Origin: Pseudomonas siliginis
Lineage (GTDB): Bacteria > Pseudomonadota > Gammaproteobacteria > Pseudomonadales > Pseudomonadaceae
Length of the DNA: 64,000 bases
Direction: 5' to 3'
Assembly (NCBI RefSeq): GCF_019145195.1
Contig: NZ_JAHSTW010000013.1
Location: 146,632-210,631 of the forward strand
The notes under the pieces were generated by a model that worked only from the letters and a program-made list of their open reading frames with translations, ran no database searches and had not been told where the DNA came from. Numbering within the stretch: the stretch's first letter is position 1; every line of letters starts with the position of its first letter. Of this stretch, positions 27,605 through 39,286 are shown piece by piece. A program made the position numbers and the translations under genes.

Positions 27605-27686
27605 TCGCGAGCAGGCTCGCTCCCACATTTGCCTGCATTCTGACTGGAGAAATGCAATCCATTGTGGGAGCGAGCCTGCTCGCGAA
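27605..27686. repeat. REP pair (copy 3 of 7)
   Basis: Inverted arms CGCGAGCAGGCTCGCTCCCA and its complement with a centre of about 35 nt, in the convergent gap between the adenosyltransferase and the Nudix gene. The orientation of the arms is reversed (tail-to-tail) relative to copies 1 and 2. Confidence 0.95.
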
Positions 27687-27700
27687 GACGCCGGTAGCTC

Positions 27701-28648
27701 TTACACTGGATCAGGCCAGAACGCCCGAATCCCCGCCACACCCTGAGCCCCAACACCCCAAGCCTTCTCGCGTTCCGCCGGCCCTACTCCACCGAGCAGA
27801 AACACCGGTTTACTGAAACCGTCAATCAACGCCCCCGCCTGCTCCCACCCCAACGGCTGTGCATCCGGGTGCGTCAGCGTAGGCTGTACCGGCGACAGGG
27901 TGACAAAGTCGACGCCCATCTGCTCGGCCAGCGCCAGTTCTTCGGCGTCATGGCACGACGCCGCGAGCCAGCGCTCAGCCGGCAACGGACGTCCTGCCGC
28001 CGCGTATTTACGCAGTTGGGCTGCAGTGATGTGCCAGCCGGCAGACGGGAAATCGCCGAGCCATTCGAACGGCCCTTTGATCATCAACTGCGCCTTGCCT
28101 GCGCACAGGCCCACCGCGTCGACCGCCAGATCACGGTATTTCGGGTCGTAGCCGTTGGGTGCGCGCAGCTGGATCAATTTGATCCCGCCGGCAATCGCCT
28201 TCTGAATGCCGCGCAACAAGGCCGGGCCTTCCAGATCTTCGGGAGTGATCAAGTATTCGGCAGGCAAGCGCGCCGCCGCGACGATCGGCTGATTGGCCGC
28301 CGGGAACTCATAGTCAATCAATTCCCTGGCAGTGACCCAAGCCAGTGGCTGGCCTTCCGCACCGTGGGGTTCGCCGCTGAACGCTGATACTTCCCAGACA
28401 TCCAGCAAGACCTGTTTGTCCGGGTAATCGTGGCGAACCTTGATCAGCGGCCGGGCAGCATCAACGACGATGCCCAGCTCTTCGTGCAGCTCGCGAGCCA
28501 GTGCCGATTGGACAGATTCGTCAGCCTCGACCTTGCCACCGGGAAACTCCCACAAGCCGCCCTGATGCTGGGTGTCGGCACGGCGGGCGATAAGGATTTT
28601 GCCGGCGCCGTCACGAATGACGGCAGCGGCGACGTGGACGCGTTTCAC
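27701..28648 (-). CDS. Nudix hydrolase fused to a ThiE-like domain (MutT type)
   Basis: 315 aa with two domains. Residues 1-130 form a MutT-type Nudix hydrolase with the box GGKVEADESVQSALARELHEELGI (G-x5-E-x7-REL-x-EEL), expected to cleanse 8-oxo-dGTP. Residues about 140-315 resemble thiamine phosphate synthase (IKLIQLRAPNGYD, FVTLSPVQPT, FLLGGVGP). The GTG start was chosen because GGAGG lies just upstream and because it overlaps the GST stop as GTGA. A 17-codon longer frame lies inside the GST gene. The role of the ThiE-like half is not established. Confidence 0.92.
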   Translation of the reverse strand: MKRVHVAAAVIRDGAGKILIARRADTQHQGGLWEFPGGKVEADESVQSALARELHEELGIVVDAARPLIKVRHDYPDKQVLLDVWEVSAFSGEPHGAEGQPLAWVTARELIDYEFPAANQPIVAAARLPAEYLITPEDLEGPALLRGIQKAIAGGIKLIQLRAPNGYDPKYRDLAVDAVGLCAGKAQLMIKGPFEWLGDFPSAGWHITAAQLRKYAAAGRPLPAERWLAASCHDAEELALAEQMGVDFVTLSPVQPTLTHPDAQPLGWEQAGALIDGFSKPVFLLGGVGPAEREKAWGVGAQGVAGIRAFWPDPV

Positions 28649-29277
28649 GGGTTCAATTCCTCCAGTCCAGCCTTTTGCCACGCTTTGAAGGCGGGCCATT
28701 GGTAGACGGTTTCAACATAGGCTTCGTCGACCGCCGGCAGCTTCACCTGATAGGTGCGCAAGCGCACGGCGATCGGCGCGAAAAAGGCATCGGCAAGGCT
28801 GACACGACCGAACAGGTACGGCCCCTCTTCCGTCGCTGCCGCGCGGCATTCGGCCCACAGCGCGAGCATGCGTTCGATATCGACCTTCACTTCTGGCGGC
28901 ACAGGATTCAGCGGTGCGTCCTGGCTCAGGTTGAACGGCATGTGGTTACGCATGGCGAAGAAGCCGCTGTGCATTTGTGCGCAGGCCGAGCGTGCCTGGG
29001 CGCGGGCGAAGGTATCGCTCGGCCAGAGTTGCTCGGACGGAAACTGTTCGGCGAGGTACTCAGCAATGGCCAGCGAATCGGCGATGGTGCCACGGGTGGT
29101 TTGCAGCAGCGGCACCTTGCCGGTCGGCGAATGCTTGAGCAGGCGCTCACGGGTGTCGGGTTTGCCGAGCTTGATCAGCTCTTCGCTGTAGGGTGCGCCG
29201 GTCAGGTCCAGCGCCAGTGCCGCACGCAGGGACCAAGAGGAAAGCAGTTTGTCGCCGATGATCAGGTGCAGGGACAT
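28645..29277 (-). CDS. Glutathione S-transferase family protein
   Basis: A 210-aa soluble enzyme. The N-terminal thioredoxin fold has the presumed glutathione-activating Ser in KLLSSWSLRAALAL (about residues 9-22), the cis-Pro region GKVPLLQ and the gamma-binding ADSLAIAEYLAEQFP. The C-terminal helical domain follows from about 85. It resembles the YfcF/zeta-like group. It overlaps the Nudix gene by 4 nt; the same pair follows argJ-secA in other pseudomonads. Confidence 0.93.
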   Translation of the reverse strand: MSLHLIIGDKLLSSWSLRAALALDLTGAPYSEELIKLGKPDTRERLLKHSPTGKVPLLQTTRGTIADSLAIAEYLAEQFPSEQLWPSDTFARAQARSACAQMHSGFFAMRNHMPFNLSQDAPLNPVPPEVKVDIERMLALWAECRAAATEEGPYLFGRVSLADAFFAPIAVRLRTYQVKLPAVDEAYVETVYQWPAFKAWQKAGLEELNP

Positions 29278-29336
29278 GGTGTGGCGCCTTTTCGTCAGAG
29301 GAATGCTTCTGAATGGGTTGTGTCCGGATCGCCGTT

Positions 29337-29411
29337 TTCGCGAGCAGGCTCGCTCCCACAGAAAACCGAACTGCAGCGAGAATACCCTGTGGGAGCGAGC
29401 CTGCTCGCGAA
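29337..29411. repeat. REP pair (copy 4 of 7)
   Basis: Inverted 24-nt arms TTCGCGAGCAGGCTCGCTCC... and complement with a centre of about 27 nt, between the GST gene and argJ, both leftward. Confidence 0.95.
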
Positions 29412-29436
29412 TGGAGCGGCTCGGTCCCGGATCAGG

Positions 29437-30654
29437 TCAAGTACGGTATTCAGCGTTGATCTTCACGTACTCATGCGACAGGTCGGTGGTCCAGATGGTT
29501 TCGCTGCAATCGCCACGGCCCAGTTCGATGCGGATGGTGATTTCTTCCCGCTGCATCACTGCCGAGCCCTGGGCTTCAGTGTAGGTCGCGGCGCGGGCGC
29601 CACGGCTGGCGATGCACACGTCGCCGAGGAACACGTCGATCTTGCTCACGTCCAGATCCGGCACGCCGGCACGACCCACGGCAGCGAGGATACGGCCCCA
29701 GTTCGGGTCAGAGGCGAACAGCGCGGTCTTGATCAACGGCGAGTGGGCCACGGTGTAACCAACGTCCAGGCATTCCTGATGGTTGCCGCCGCCATTCACT
29801 TCAACGGTAACGAATTTGGTCGCGCCTTCGCCGTCACGCACGATGGCCTGGGCGACGTCCATGCACACTTCGAACACCGCTTGCTTCAGCTTGGCGAACA
29901 GCTCGCCTTCAGCGCGGGTGATCTCGGGCAGCGCGGCTTTACCGGTGGCGATCAGCATGCAGCAGTCGTTGGTCGAGGTATCGCCGTCGATGGTGATGCG
30001 ATTAAACGACTTGTTGGCGCCGTCGAGCATCAGGTTGTGCAGCACCTCGCGGGAGACTTTGGCGTCGGTGGCGATGTAACCGAGCATGGTCGCCATGTTC
30101 GGGCGAATCATGCCGGCGCCTTTGCTGATGCCGGTGACGGTGATGGTCACGCCGTCATGCTCGAACTGGCGGCTGGCGCCCTTGGGCAGGGTATCGGTGG
30201 TCATGATGCCGGTGGCGGCGGCTTCCCAGTTGTTCTCCGACAGATCATCCAGCGCAGCTTGCAGCGCACCTTCGATCTTCTCGACCGGCAGCGGCTCGCC
30301 GATCACGCCAGTGGAGTACGGCAGAATCTGGCTGGCATCGACGCCGGTCAGCTCAGCCAGTTTAGCGGTGGTGCGCTCGGCGGCGGCCAGGCCCGGTTCG
30401 CCGGTGCCGGCGTTGGCATTGCCGGTGTTGGTCAGCAAGTAACGCACGGCATTGTGCACGCGCTTTTTCGCCAGGATCACCGGCGCGGCGCAGAACGCGT
30501 TCAGGGTGAACACGCCAGCCACGGTCGAACCTTCAGCACAGCGCATCACTACCACATCCTTGCGCCCCGGGCGCTTGATGCCGGCCGAGGCGATACCGAG
30601 TTCAAAACCGGCAACCGGGTGCAACGTTGGCAAAGGACCAAGACCAACAGCCAT
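29437..30654 (-). CDS. argJ: Bifunctional ornithine acetyltransferase / N-acetylglutamate synthase
   Basis: Recycles the acetyl group from N-acetylornithine to glutamate in the cyclic arginine pathway. It has 405 aa. The self-cleavage and catalytic Thr lies in the motif KGAGMIRPNMATMLGYIATDA (about residues 175-195). The oxyanion-hole motif NTGNANAGTGEPG is at about 75 and ATGIMTTDTLPK at about 150. The precursor is expected to split into alpha and beta chains before that Thr. It lies downstream of secA, from which it is separated by a terminator. Confidence 0.97.
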   Translation of the reverse strand: MAVGLGPLPTLHPVAGFELGIASAGIKRPGRKDVVVMRCAEGSTVAGVFTLNAFCAAPVILAKKRVHNAVRYLLTNTGNANAGTGEPGLAAAERTTAKLAELTGVDASQILPYSTGVIGEPLPVEKIEGALQAALDDLSENNWEAAATGIMTTDTLPKGASRQFEHDGVTITVTGISKGAGMIRPNMATMLGYIATDAKVSREVLHNLMLDGANKSFNRITIDGDTSTNDCCMLIATGKAALPEITRAEGELFAKLKQAVFEVCMDVAQAIVRDGEGATKFVTVEVNGGGNHQECLDVGYTVAHSPLIKTALFASDPNWGRILAAVGRAGVPDLDVSKIDVFLGDVCIASRGARAATYTEAQGSAVMQREEITIRIELGRGDCSETIWTTDLSHEYVKINAEYRT

Positions 30655-30716
30655 GAATGCGCTCCTTACTCAATGATGTCAGCACCGTCACGGGAACGGA
30701 CGGTGGGATAAATGGC

Positions 30717-30749
30717 AAAACGCCGCGACGGCAGGAGCCGGTCGCGGCG
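30717..30749 (-). terminator. Intrinsic terminator of secA
   Basis: CGCCGCGAC and GTCGCGGCG arms have a 12-nt centre, followed by TTTTG on the minus strand, about 27 nt after the secA stop. Confidence 0.8.
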
Positions 30750-30775
30750 CGGGTGTTCAGCGATTGAAACGGGTT

Positions 30776-33517
<2,742 letters not shown>

Positions 33518-33826
33518 ATCGGCAGGATCTTCCACACTAAAGGGATGGAGGGCGGCCCCGTGAGTCGCCCGTGCAGCCCTCATGGCCGCATGCGAACGAG
33601 CATTCTACCCGGAAACGGTGGTGAGGAAAGTGGCGATGTTCCACGATGCTGGCACTGCGCTTTGACGGGGCTCACTTAAAATAAGGGCGTTTTGCTCAAC
33701 TTCAACCCGTCGAGGGAAAGAAGTCAGGCGTTGATTTAATGAGCAAATCAGGGACAAAAGCAATGGGCCAGAGGTTCCGCAGCTTTCTGCTACCATGGCG
33801 CCTCTGTGACTTTCAGGTGTTCGATC
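33518..33826. promoter_or_regulatory. Divergent region between secA and the DUF721 gene
   Basis: About 310 nt. It must contain the leftward secA promoter and the rightward DUF721 promoter. No SecM-like or other small gene was recognised. Short ORFs (33605, 33739) have no protein-like features. Confidence 0.4.
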
Positions 33827-34282
33827 ATGGCGTTTCGCCCTCTCACGGCCAGAGCACCCGCCGTTCTGTTACGCGAAGCCAAACCGCTCAAAGCCATCCT
33901 CGGCCATGCCCAGCGCCTGGAGCATTTGCAGCGCCTGCTCGAAAGCCAGCTGCAGCCTGCCGCCCGCGAGCATTGCCGGGTAGCCAAGTGGCGCGAAGGC
34001 GAGCTGTCGCTGGTGGTCACTGACGGTCACTGGGCGACGCGCCTGCGCTATCAGCAGAAACGCCTGCAACGGCAACTGCAACTGTTCGAAGAGTTCGCCA
34101 ACCTGACGCGGATCAAATTCAGCGTGCGCCCACCGATCGTGCAGCATCGGGCGGTTGGGCACACCATGGATCTGTCGAGCAGTGCGGCAGAGACGATTCA
34201 GTCGACGGCCGACGGGATCAGCGATCCGGGATTGCGCGCGGCGCTGGAGCGGCTGGCGGCGCATGCCAAAAGCAAGACCTGA
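33827..34282 (+). CDS. DUF721 domain protein
   Basis: 151 aa from MAFRPLTARAPAVLLREAKPL; an upstream GTG seven codons earlier is less likely. The DUF721 region covers about residues 15-105, with WREGELSLVVTDGHWATRLRYQQKRL. Actinobacterial relatives are annotated as putative nucleic-acid binding, but the function is unproven. In pseudomonads this gene is regularly divergent from secA. Confidence 0.85.
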   Translation: MAFRPLTARAPAVLLREAKPLKAILGHAQRLEHLQRLLESQLQPAAREHCRVAKWREGELSLVVTDGHWATRLRYQQKRLQRQLQLFEEFANLTRIKFSVRPPIVQHRAVGHTMDLSSSAAETIQSTADGISDPGLRAALERLAAHAKSKT

Positions 34283-34299
34283 CCGCGCACACCATTCCG

Positions 34300-34389
34300 T
34301 GTGGGAGCGAGCCTGCTCGCGAAGAGGCCGTGTCAGACGACATTGATGTTGAATGACACAGCGCTTTCGCGAGCAGGCTCGCTCCCACA
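34300..34389. repeat. REP pair (copy 5 of 7)
   Basis: Inverted TGTGGGAGCGAGCCTGCTCG arms with a centre of about 42 nt that includes GTGTCAG...TGACAC, very close to the centre of copy 1. It lies in the convergent gap between the DUF721 and HerA-like genes. Confidence 0.95.
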
Positions 34390-34414
34390 GTTTTGATCTT
34401 CGATTCGCCTGAGA

Positions 34415-35902
34415 TCAGCGGCGCTTGCTGCCACCCAATAAAGAGCCCATCAACCCCCGCACCAACTGCTTGCCGAGATTATTGGCCGCCTGGCGCATTG
34501 CCGACTTCAACGCCTGCCCTGCCGCCGTGCCGAGGAATTCTCCCGCACGGTCAGCCAGGCTCGGCTCTTCGGCCGCCGCTTTGCCCGCTGGTGTTTCAGC
34601 CTCGGGCGCCAGCCCTTTGCGTCCCATCAGGATTTCATAGGCCGACTCGCGGTCGATCGGCTTGTCATAACGGCCCTTGAACGGCGAGCCGGCGATAAGC
34701 ACGGTGCGCTCGGTTTCAGTCAGCGGGCCGATCCGCGATTGCGGCGGTGCCACCAGCACGCGCTGGACCATTTCCGGCGTGCCCTTCTCGGTCAGCGTGC
34801 CGACCAGCGCCTCACCAATACCTAACTCAGTCAGCACCGACAGACTGTCGAACGCCGGATTCGGCCGAAAGCCATCCGCAACCGCACGCAGGGATTTCTG
34901 CTCTTTGGCGGTGAACGCACGCAGGCCGTGTTGAATGCGCAAGCCCAACTGCGCCAGCACGTCATCCGGCAGATCCGCCGGCGACTGGGTGACGAAATAC
35001 ACGCCAACACCCTTGGAACGAATCAAACGCACCACTTGCTCCAGGCGTTCCTGCAAAGCCTTGGGCGTGTCGCCGAACAGCAAGTGCGCCTCGTCGAAAA
35101 ACAGCGCCAGCAGCGGCTTGTCGGCGTCGCCGCGCTCGGGCAGTTGCTCGAACAACTCGGCCAGCAGCCACAGCAGGAACGTTGCGTAAACCTTCGGCGC
35201 CTCGTGCACCAGCCGACTGGCATCGAGCAGATGGATACGTCCACGGCCATCGGCGCCCGGTTGCAGAATGTCTTCGAGTTGCAGCGCCGGCTCGCCGAAC
35301 AGGGCTTCGGCGCCCTGCTGTTCCAGCGTCGCCAAGCGGCGCAGCAGCGCCTGGCTGGAGCCGGTGGTCATCAGCGCGGCATCTTCGCCGAGCAACTGTG
35401 GATTGTCCTTGAGGTGATTGAGCAGCGCTTTCAGATCCTTGAGATCCAGCAGCAACAGCCCTTCGCGATCCGCCACCTTGAAGGCCGCGTACAGCGCCGA
35501 CTGCTGACTGTCGGTCAGCTCGAGCAGGCTGCCGATCAGTAGCGGACCCATTTCGCTCAACGTGGTGCGCAGCGGATGTCCGGATTCACCGTGGATGTCC
35601 CACAGCGTGACGGGATAAGCCTGCGGCGTGTGACCGAGCCAGGGCATGCCGGCGATGCGCTCGGCCACTTTGCCCTGCGGGTTGCCAGCGGCGCCGAGCC
35701 CGCAGAGGTCGCCCTTGATGTCGGCGGCGAACACCGCGACACCGGCGTCGCTGAACGCTTCGGCCAGACGCTGCAATGTCACGGTTTTACCGGTGCCGGT
35801 GGCGCCGGCGATCAGGCCGTGGCGGTTGGCCAGGCGCATGGCCTGAGCGATGGGTTGCGCGGCCGGATCAGCGCCGATAACGAGTTGCGAAGAGTCAGGC
35901 AT
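34415..35902 (-). CDS. HerA-like ATPase (DUF853, YjgR family)
   Basis: 495 aa from MPDSSQLVIGADPAAQP. Walker A GATGTGKTVTLQRL is at about residues 32-45. Walker B LLALFFDEAHLLF is at about 255, with the arginine-finger/sensor region VYFVTQSPADLPDDVLAQLGLRIQHGLRAFT after it. The C-terminus is basic (LGGSKRR). DUF853 proteins are grouped with HerA/FtsK-type translocases, but their cellular role is not defined. No NurA-type partner nuclease is adjacent. Confidence 0.9.
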   Translation of the reverse strand: MPDSSQLVIGADPAAQPIAQAMRLANRHGLIAGATGTGKTVTLQRLAEAFSDAGVAVFAADIKGDLCGLGAAGNPQGKVAERIAGMPWLGHTPQAYPVTLWDIHGESGHPLRTTLSEMGPLLIGSLLELTDSQQSALYAAFKVADREGLLLLDLKDLKALLNHLKDNPQLLGEDAALMTTGSSQALLRRLATLEQQGAEALFGEPALQLEDILQPGADGRGRIHLLDASRLVHEAPKVYATFLLWLLAELFEQLPERGDADKPLLALFFDEAHLLFGDTPKALQERLEQVVRLIRSKGVGVYFVTQSPADLPDDVLAQLGLRIQHGLRAFTAKEQKSLRAVADGFRPNPAFDSLSVLTELGIGEALVGTLTEKGTPEMVQRVLVAPPQSRIGPLTETERTVLIAGSPFKGRYDKPIDRESAYEILMGRKGLAPEAETPAGKAAAEEPSLADRAGEFLGTAAGQALKSAMRQAANNLGKQLVRGLMGSLLGGSKRR

Positions 35903-36088
35903 TTTCTCACCCAATGGTTAATCTTTGATGACACATGGCCGATACATAAATTGGATAGACCCATCAGAAAATCGGGTCGGACATTTCCCTAAGGAGAGCC
36001 GGAAATATCAGTTTTTCAACCTTGCCCATAGTGCGCGTCTCTATCAAAGCACGCCCAGGACATTAAGACCTTAGCGGAACCCCAAGCC

Positions 36089-37978
36089 ATGAACAAAAAC
36101 CTGCGCTTCAGCCATAAGATTTTGCTTGCCGCCGCTCTCATCGTCATTGCCGCTTTTGCCTCGTTCACGTTGTACAACGACTGGCTGCAGCGCAATGCGA
36201 TCCGCGATGATCTGAACAACTACCTCAATGAAATGGGCGAGGTCACCGCCGGCAACATCCAGACCTGGCTCAGCGGGCGCATTCTGCTGATCGAGAACGC
36301 CGCGCAGAACATCGCCATCAACCCGGAACCTGCCACGGTCGCCAGCCTGCTGGAACAGAAAAGCCTGACCTCGACGTTCATGGCCACCTACCTGGGCGAT
36401 GCCACCGGGCATTTCACCATCCGCCCGGACGTGAAGATGCCGGACGGTTTCGATCCGCGTGTGCGCCCTTGGTATAAAGGTGCCGAAAGCAGCAGCACCT
36501 CGACCCTGACCGAACCCTACATCGATGCGGCCACCGGCCAGTTGATCATCTCCATCGCCACCGCTTCGAAAAAGGCCGGGCAGAGCGTAGGCGTGGTCGG
36601 CGGCGACCTCAGCCTGCAATCGCTGATCGACACCCTCGCCGCGCGGGATTTCGACGGCATGGGCTATGCGTTTCTGATCAGCGCCGACGGCAAGATCCTC
36701 GTCCACCCGGACAAGGCCCTGGTGATGAAGTCGCTCAAAGAAGCCTACCCACAAGACACGCCGCGCATCAGCAGCGATTTCAGCGAAGTGACAGTTGATG
36801 GCAAAACCCGCATCGTCACCTTCGCTCCGATCAAAGGCCTGCCGTCGGTGAACTGGTACATCGGTCTGTCGATCGATAAAGACCAGGCCTACGCGATGCT
36901 CAGCGAATTCCGCACCTCAGCGGTAATCGCAACCATCATTGCCGTGGTAATCATCATTGCCCTGCTCGGCATGCTCATCCGCCTGCTGATCCAGCCGCTG
37001 CACGTGATGACCCGCGCCATGGAAGACATCGCCGACGGCGAAGGCGACCTGACCAAACGGCTGAACATCGTCAATAACGATGAATTCGGCATCCTCGGCA
37101 CCGCATTCAACCGCTTCGTCGAGCGTATTCACGGTTCGATCCGCGAAGTGTCCTCGGCCACCGGCCAGGTCAACGAAGTCGCGCTGCGCGTGGTCGCTGC
37201 GTCGAATTCGTCGATGTACAACTCCGACCAGCAAGCCTCGCGCACCAGCAGCGTTGCTGCCGCGATCAATCAGCTCGGCGCCGCCGCCCAGGAAATCGCC
37301 CGCAACGCCGCGCAAGCATCGAATCAGGCCAGCGACGCCCGGGGTCTGGCCGAAGATGGCCAGCAAGTGGTGGAGCGCAGCATCAAAGCGATGAACCAGC
37401 TGTCGAGCATGCTCAGCGCGTCCAGCACCAACATCGAGTCGCTGAACAGCAAGACCGTCAACATCGGCCAGATTCTCGAAGTGATCACCAGCATTTCCCA
37501 GCAGACCAACCTGTTGGCGCTGAACGCGGCGATCGAAGCGGCGCGCGCTGGTGAGGCCGGTCGTGGTTTTGCCGTGGTGGCCGACGAAGTGCGCAACCTC
37601 GCGCACCGCACTCAGGAATCGGCCCAACAGGTGCAGACCATGATCGAGGAGCTGCAAGTCGGCGCTCGAGAATCGGTTAGCACCATGAGCGACAGCCAGC
37701 GCCACAGCCAAGACAGCGTCGAGATCGCCAACCTCGCCGGCGAACGCCTGAACAGCGTCACCCTGCGCATTGGCGAGATCGACGGGATGAACCAGTCGGT
37801 GGCGACCGCGACCGAGGAACAAACCGCTGTGGTCGAGTCGATCAACGTCGATATCACCGAGATCAACACGCTGAACCAGGAAGGCGTGGAGAACCTGCAA
37901 GCGACCTTGCGCGCGTGCTCGGATCTGGAGCAGCAGGCTTCGCGTCTCAAGCAGTTGGTTGGCAGCTTCAGGATTTAA
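36089..37978 (+). CDS. Methyl-accepting chemotaxis protein, PctA-like amino-acid receptor
   Basis: 629 aa, the same length as P. aeruginosa PctA. TM1 is at about 11-30, a periplasmic dCache domain at about 35-270, TM2 at about 275-300 and HAMP at about 300-355. The signalling coiled coil has the hairpin QQTNLLALNAAIEAARAGEAGRGFAVVADEVRNLA. The amino-acid-binding dCache signature is met at the same numbering as PctA (R126, W128, Y129, Y144, D146, D173), but position 121 is Phe instead of Tyr. There is no C-terminal CheR-binding pentapeptide. It is probably an L-amino-acid chemoreceptor. Confidence 0.92.
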   Translation: MNKNLRFSHKILLAAALIVIAAFASFTLYNDWLQRNAIRDDLNNYLNEMGEVTAGNIQTWLSGRILLIENAAQNIAINPEPATVASLLEQKSLTSTFMATYLGDATGHFTIRPDVKMPDGFDPRVRPWYKGAESSSTSTLTEPYIDAATGQLIISIATASKKAGQSVGVVGGDLSLQSLIDTLAARDFDGMGYAFLISADGKILVHPDKALVMKSLKEAYPQDTPRISSDFSEVTVDGKTRIVTFAPIKGLPSVNWYIGLSIDKDQAYAMLSEFRTSAVIATIIAVVIIIALLGMLIRLLIQPLHVMTRAMEDIADGEGDLTKRLNIVNNDEFGILGTAFNRFVERIHGSIREVSSATGQVNEVALRVVAASNSSMYNSDQQASRTSSVAAAINQLGAAAQEIARNAAQASNQASDARGLAEDGQQVVERSIKAMNQLSSMLSASSTNIESLNSKTVNIGQILEVITSISQQTNLLALNAAIEAARAGEAGRGFAVVADEVRNLAHRTQESAQQVQTMIEELQVGARESVSTMSDSQRHSQDSVEIANLAGERLNSVTLRIGEIDGMNQSVATATEEQTAVVESINVDITEINTLNQEGVENLQATLRACSDLEQQASRLKQLVGSFRI

Positions 37979-37996
37979 GCTGCGACGACTGGCCGC

Positions 37997-38061
37997 TTCG
38001 CGAGCAGGCTCGCTCCCACAGGGAAAATGCATTCCATTGTGGGAGCGAGCCTGCTCGCGAA
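37997..38061. repeat. REP pair (copy 6 of 7)
   Basis: Inverted 24-nt arms with a short centre of about 17 nt, the most compact of the seven. It lies after the chemoreceptor gene and before the glycosyltransferase gene. Confidence 0.95.
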
Positions 38062-38173
38062 TATCTACCTTTCAACAAAACCCGAGTGACACCCCACCGC
38101 GCAATCCCGACCGAACATCTATTCTGGATAAAGGTCAATCAAGGGAGAACGACACAGCGGAGGGTTGCTCACC

Positions 38174-39286
38174 GTGCATATCGCCGACATCACCATGTTC
38201 TACGCCCCGGCCAGCGGAGGCGTGCGGACTTATCTGGATGCCAAACACCGTCGCCTTGGCGAGCGCAACGCCATTCGCCACAGCCTGCTGATCCCCGGCG
38301 CGCGACTGGGTGAACATGACGGCATTTACACGGTTCCGGCGCCCGCCCTGCCCTTTGGCAAAGGCTATCGCTTCCCGCTGCGGCTGGCGCCATGGCGAAA
38401 CGTCCTGCAGGATTTGCAGCCGGATCTGATCGAAGTCGGCGATCCTTACCTCACCGCATGGGCGGCGCTGGATGCGCGGCGGCAGCTGGACGTTCCGGTG
38501 ATCGGCTTTTATCACTCGGATCTGCCGCTGCTGGCGGGCAATCGCATGGGCCATTGGGTCACGCCGAATGTCGAAGCTTATGTCACGCGTCTCTACGGCA
38601 ATTTCGACCGCGTTCTCGCGCCGAGCCAGGTTATGGCCGACAAGCTCATCGGGCTTGGCGTGCGCAATGTCCATGTGCAACCGCTGGGCGTGGATCTGCA
38701 CACCTTCCATCCCGACGCCCGCGACCCCGGCCTGCGGGCCGAGCTGGGCATTGCCGAAGACACCCGCCTGCTGATCTTTGCCGGGCGCGGTTCCAAGGAG
38801 AAAAACCTGCCGATGCTGCTCAAGTGCATGCAACGCCTCGGTCCGCGTTATCACTTGTTGTTGGTCGGCTCGTCGATGCCTGCGGCGGTGCCGGACAACG
38901 TCAGCGTTATCGACGAATTCTGCCCGGCGCCGAAAGTCGCGCGGCTGATGGCCAGCGCCGATGCGCTGCTGCATGCCGGCGACCAGGAAACCTTCGGCCT
39001 GGTCATCCTTGAGGCCATGGCCTGCGGCATTCCCGTGGTGGCGGTGGCGGCCGGGGCGTTTGAAGAGATCGTCAACGATTCCTGCGGCCTGCTCTGTGCA
39101 CCGAATAATCCGCAGGCCATGGCCAATGCCGTGCGCGAGCTGTTCAGTCGCGGCTGCGCCCGCCTCGGTCAACAGGCGCGCCAGCACGTCGAACGGCATT
39201 ACGCCTGGGACACCGTGGTCGACAGTCTGCTCAGCCACTATCACGCGGTGCTCGGCCATACGCTGCCACGGGTGGCCAATGGTTGA
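38174..39286 (+). CDS. GT4-family glycosyltransferase
   Basis: A 370-aa cytoplasmic retaining glycosyltransferase with GT-B fold. The acceptor half starts MHIADITMFYAPASGGVRTYLDAK. The donor half has FAGRGSKEKNLPMLLKCMQ and the catalytic E-x7-E motif in ETFGLVILEAMACGIPVVAV. It resembles alpha-mannosyl/glucosyltransferases acting on lipids, but the sugar is not identifiable. The GTG start was chosen because GGAGGG lies 9 nt before it; a TTG three codons earlier is too close. It is the first gene of a three-gene overlapping operon. Confidence 0.9.
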   Translation: MHIADITMFYAPASGGVRTYLDAKHRRLGERNAIRHSLLIPGARLGEHDGIYTVPAPALPFGKGYRFPLRLAPWRNVLQDLQPDLIEVGDPYLTAWAALDARRQLDVPVIGFYHSDLPLLAGNRMGHWVTPNVEAYVTRLYGNFDRVLAPSQVMADKLIGLGVRNVHVQPLGVDLHTFHPDARDPGLRAELGIAEDTRLLIFAGRGSKEKNLPMLLKCMQRLGPRYHLLLVGSSMPAAVPDNVSVIDEFCPAPKVARLMASADALLHAGDQETFGLVILEAMACGIPVVAVAAGAFEEIVNDSCGLLCAPNNPQAMANAVRELFSRGCARLGQQARQHVERHYAWDTVVDSLLSHYHAVLGHTLPRVANG

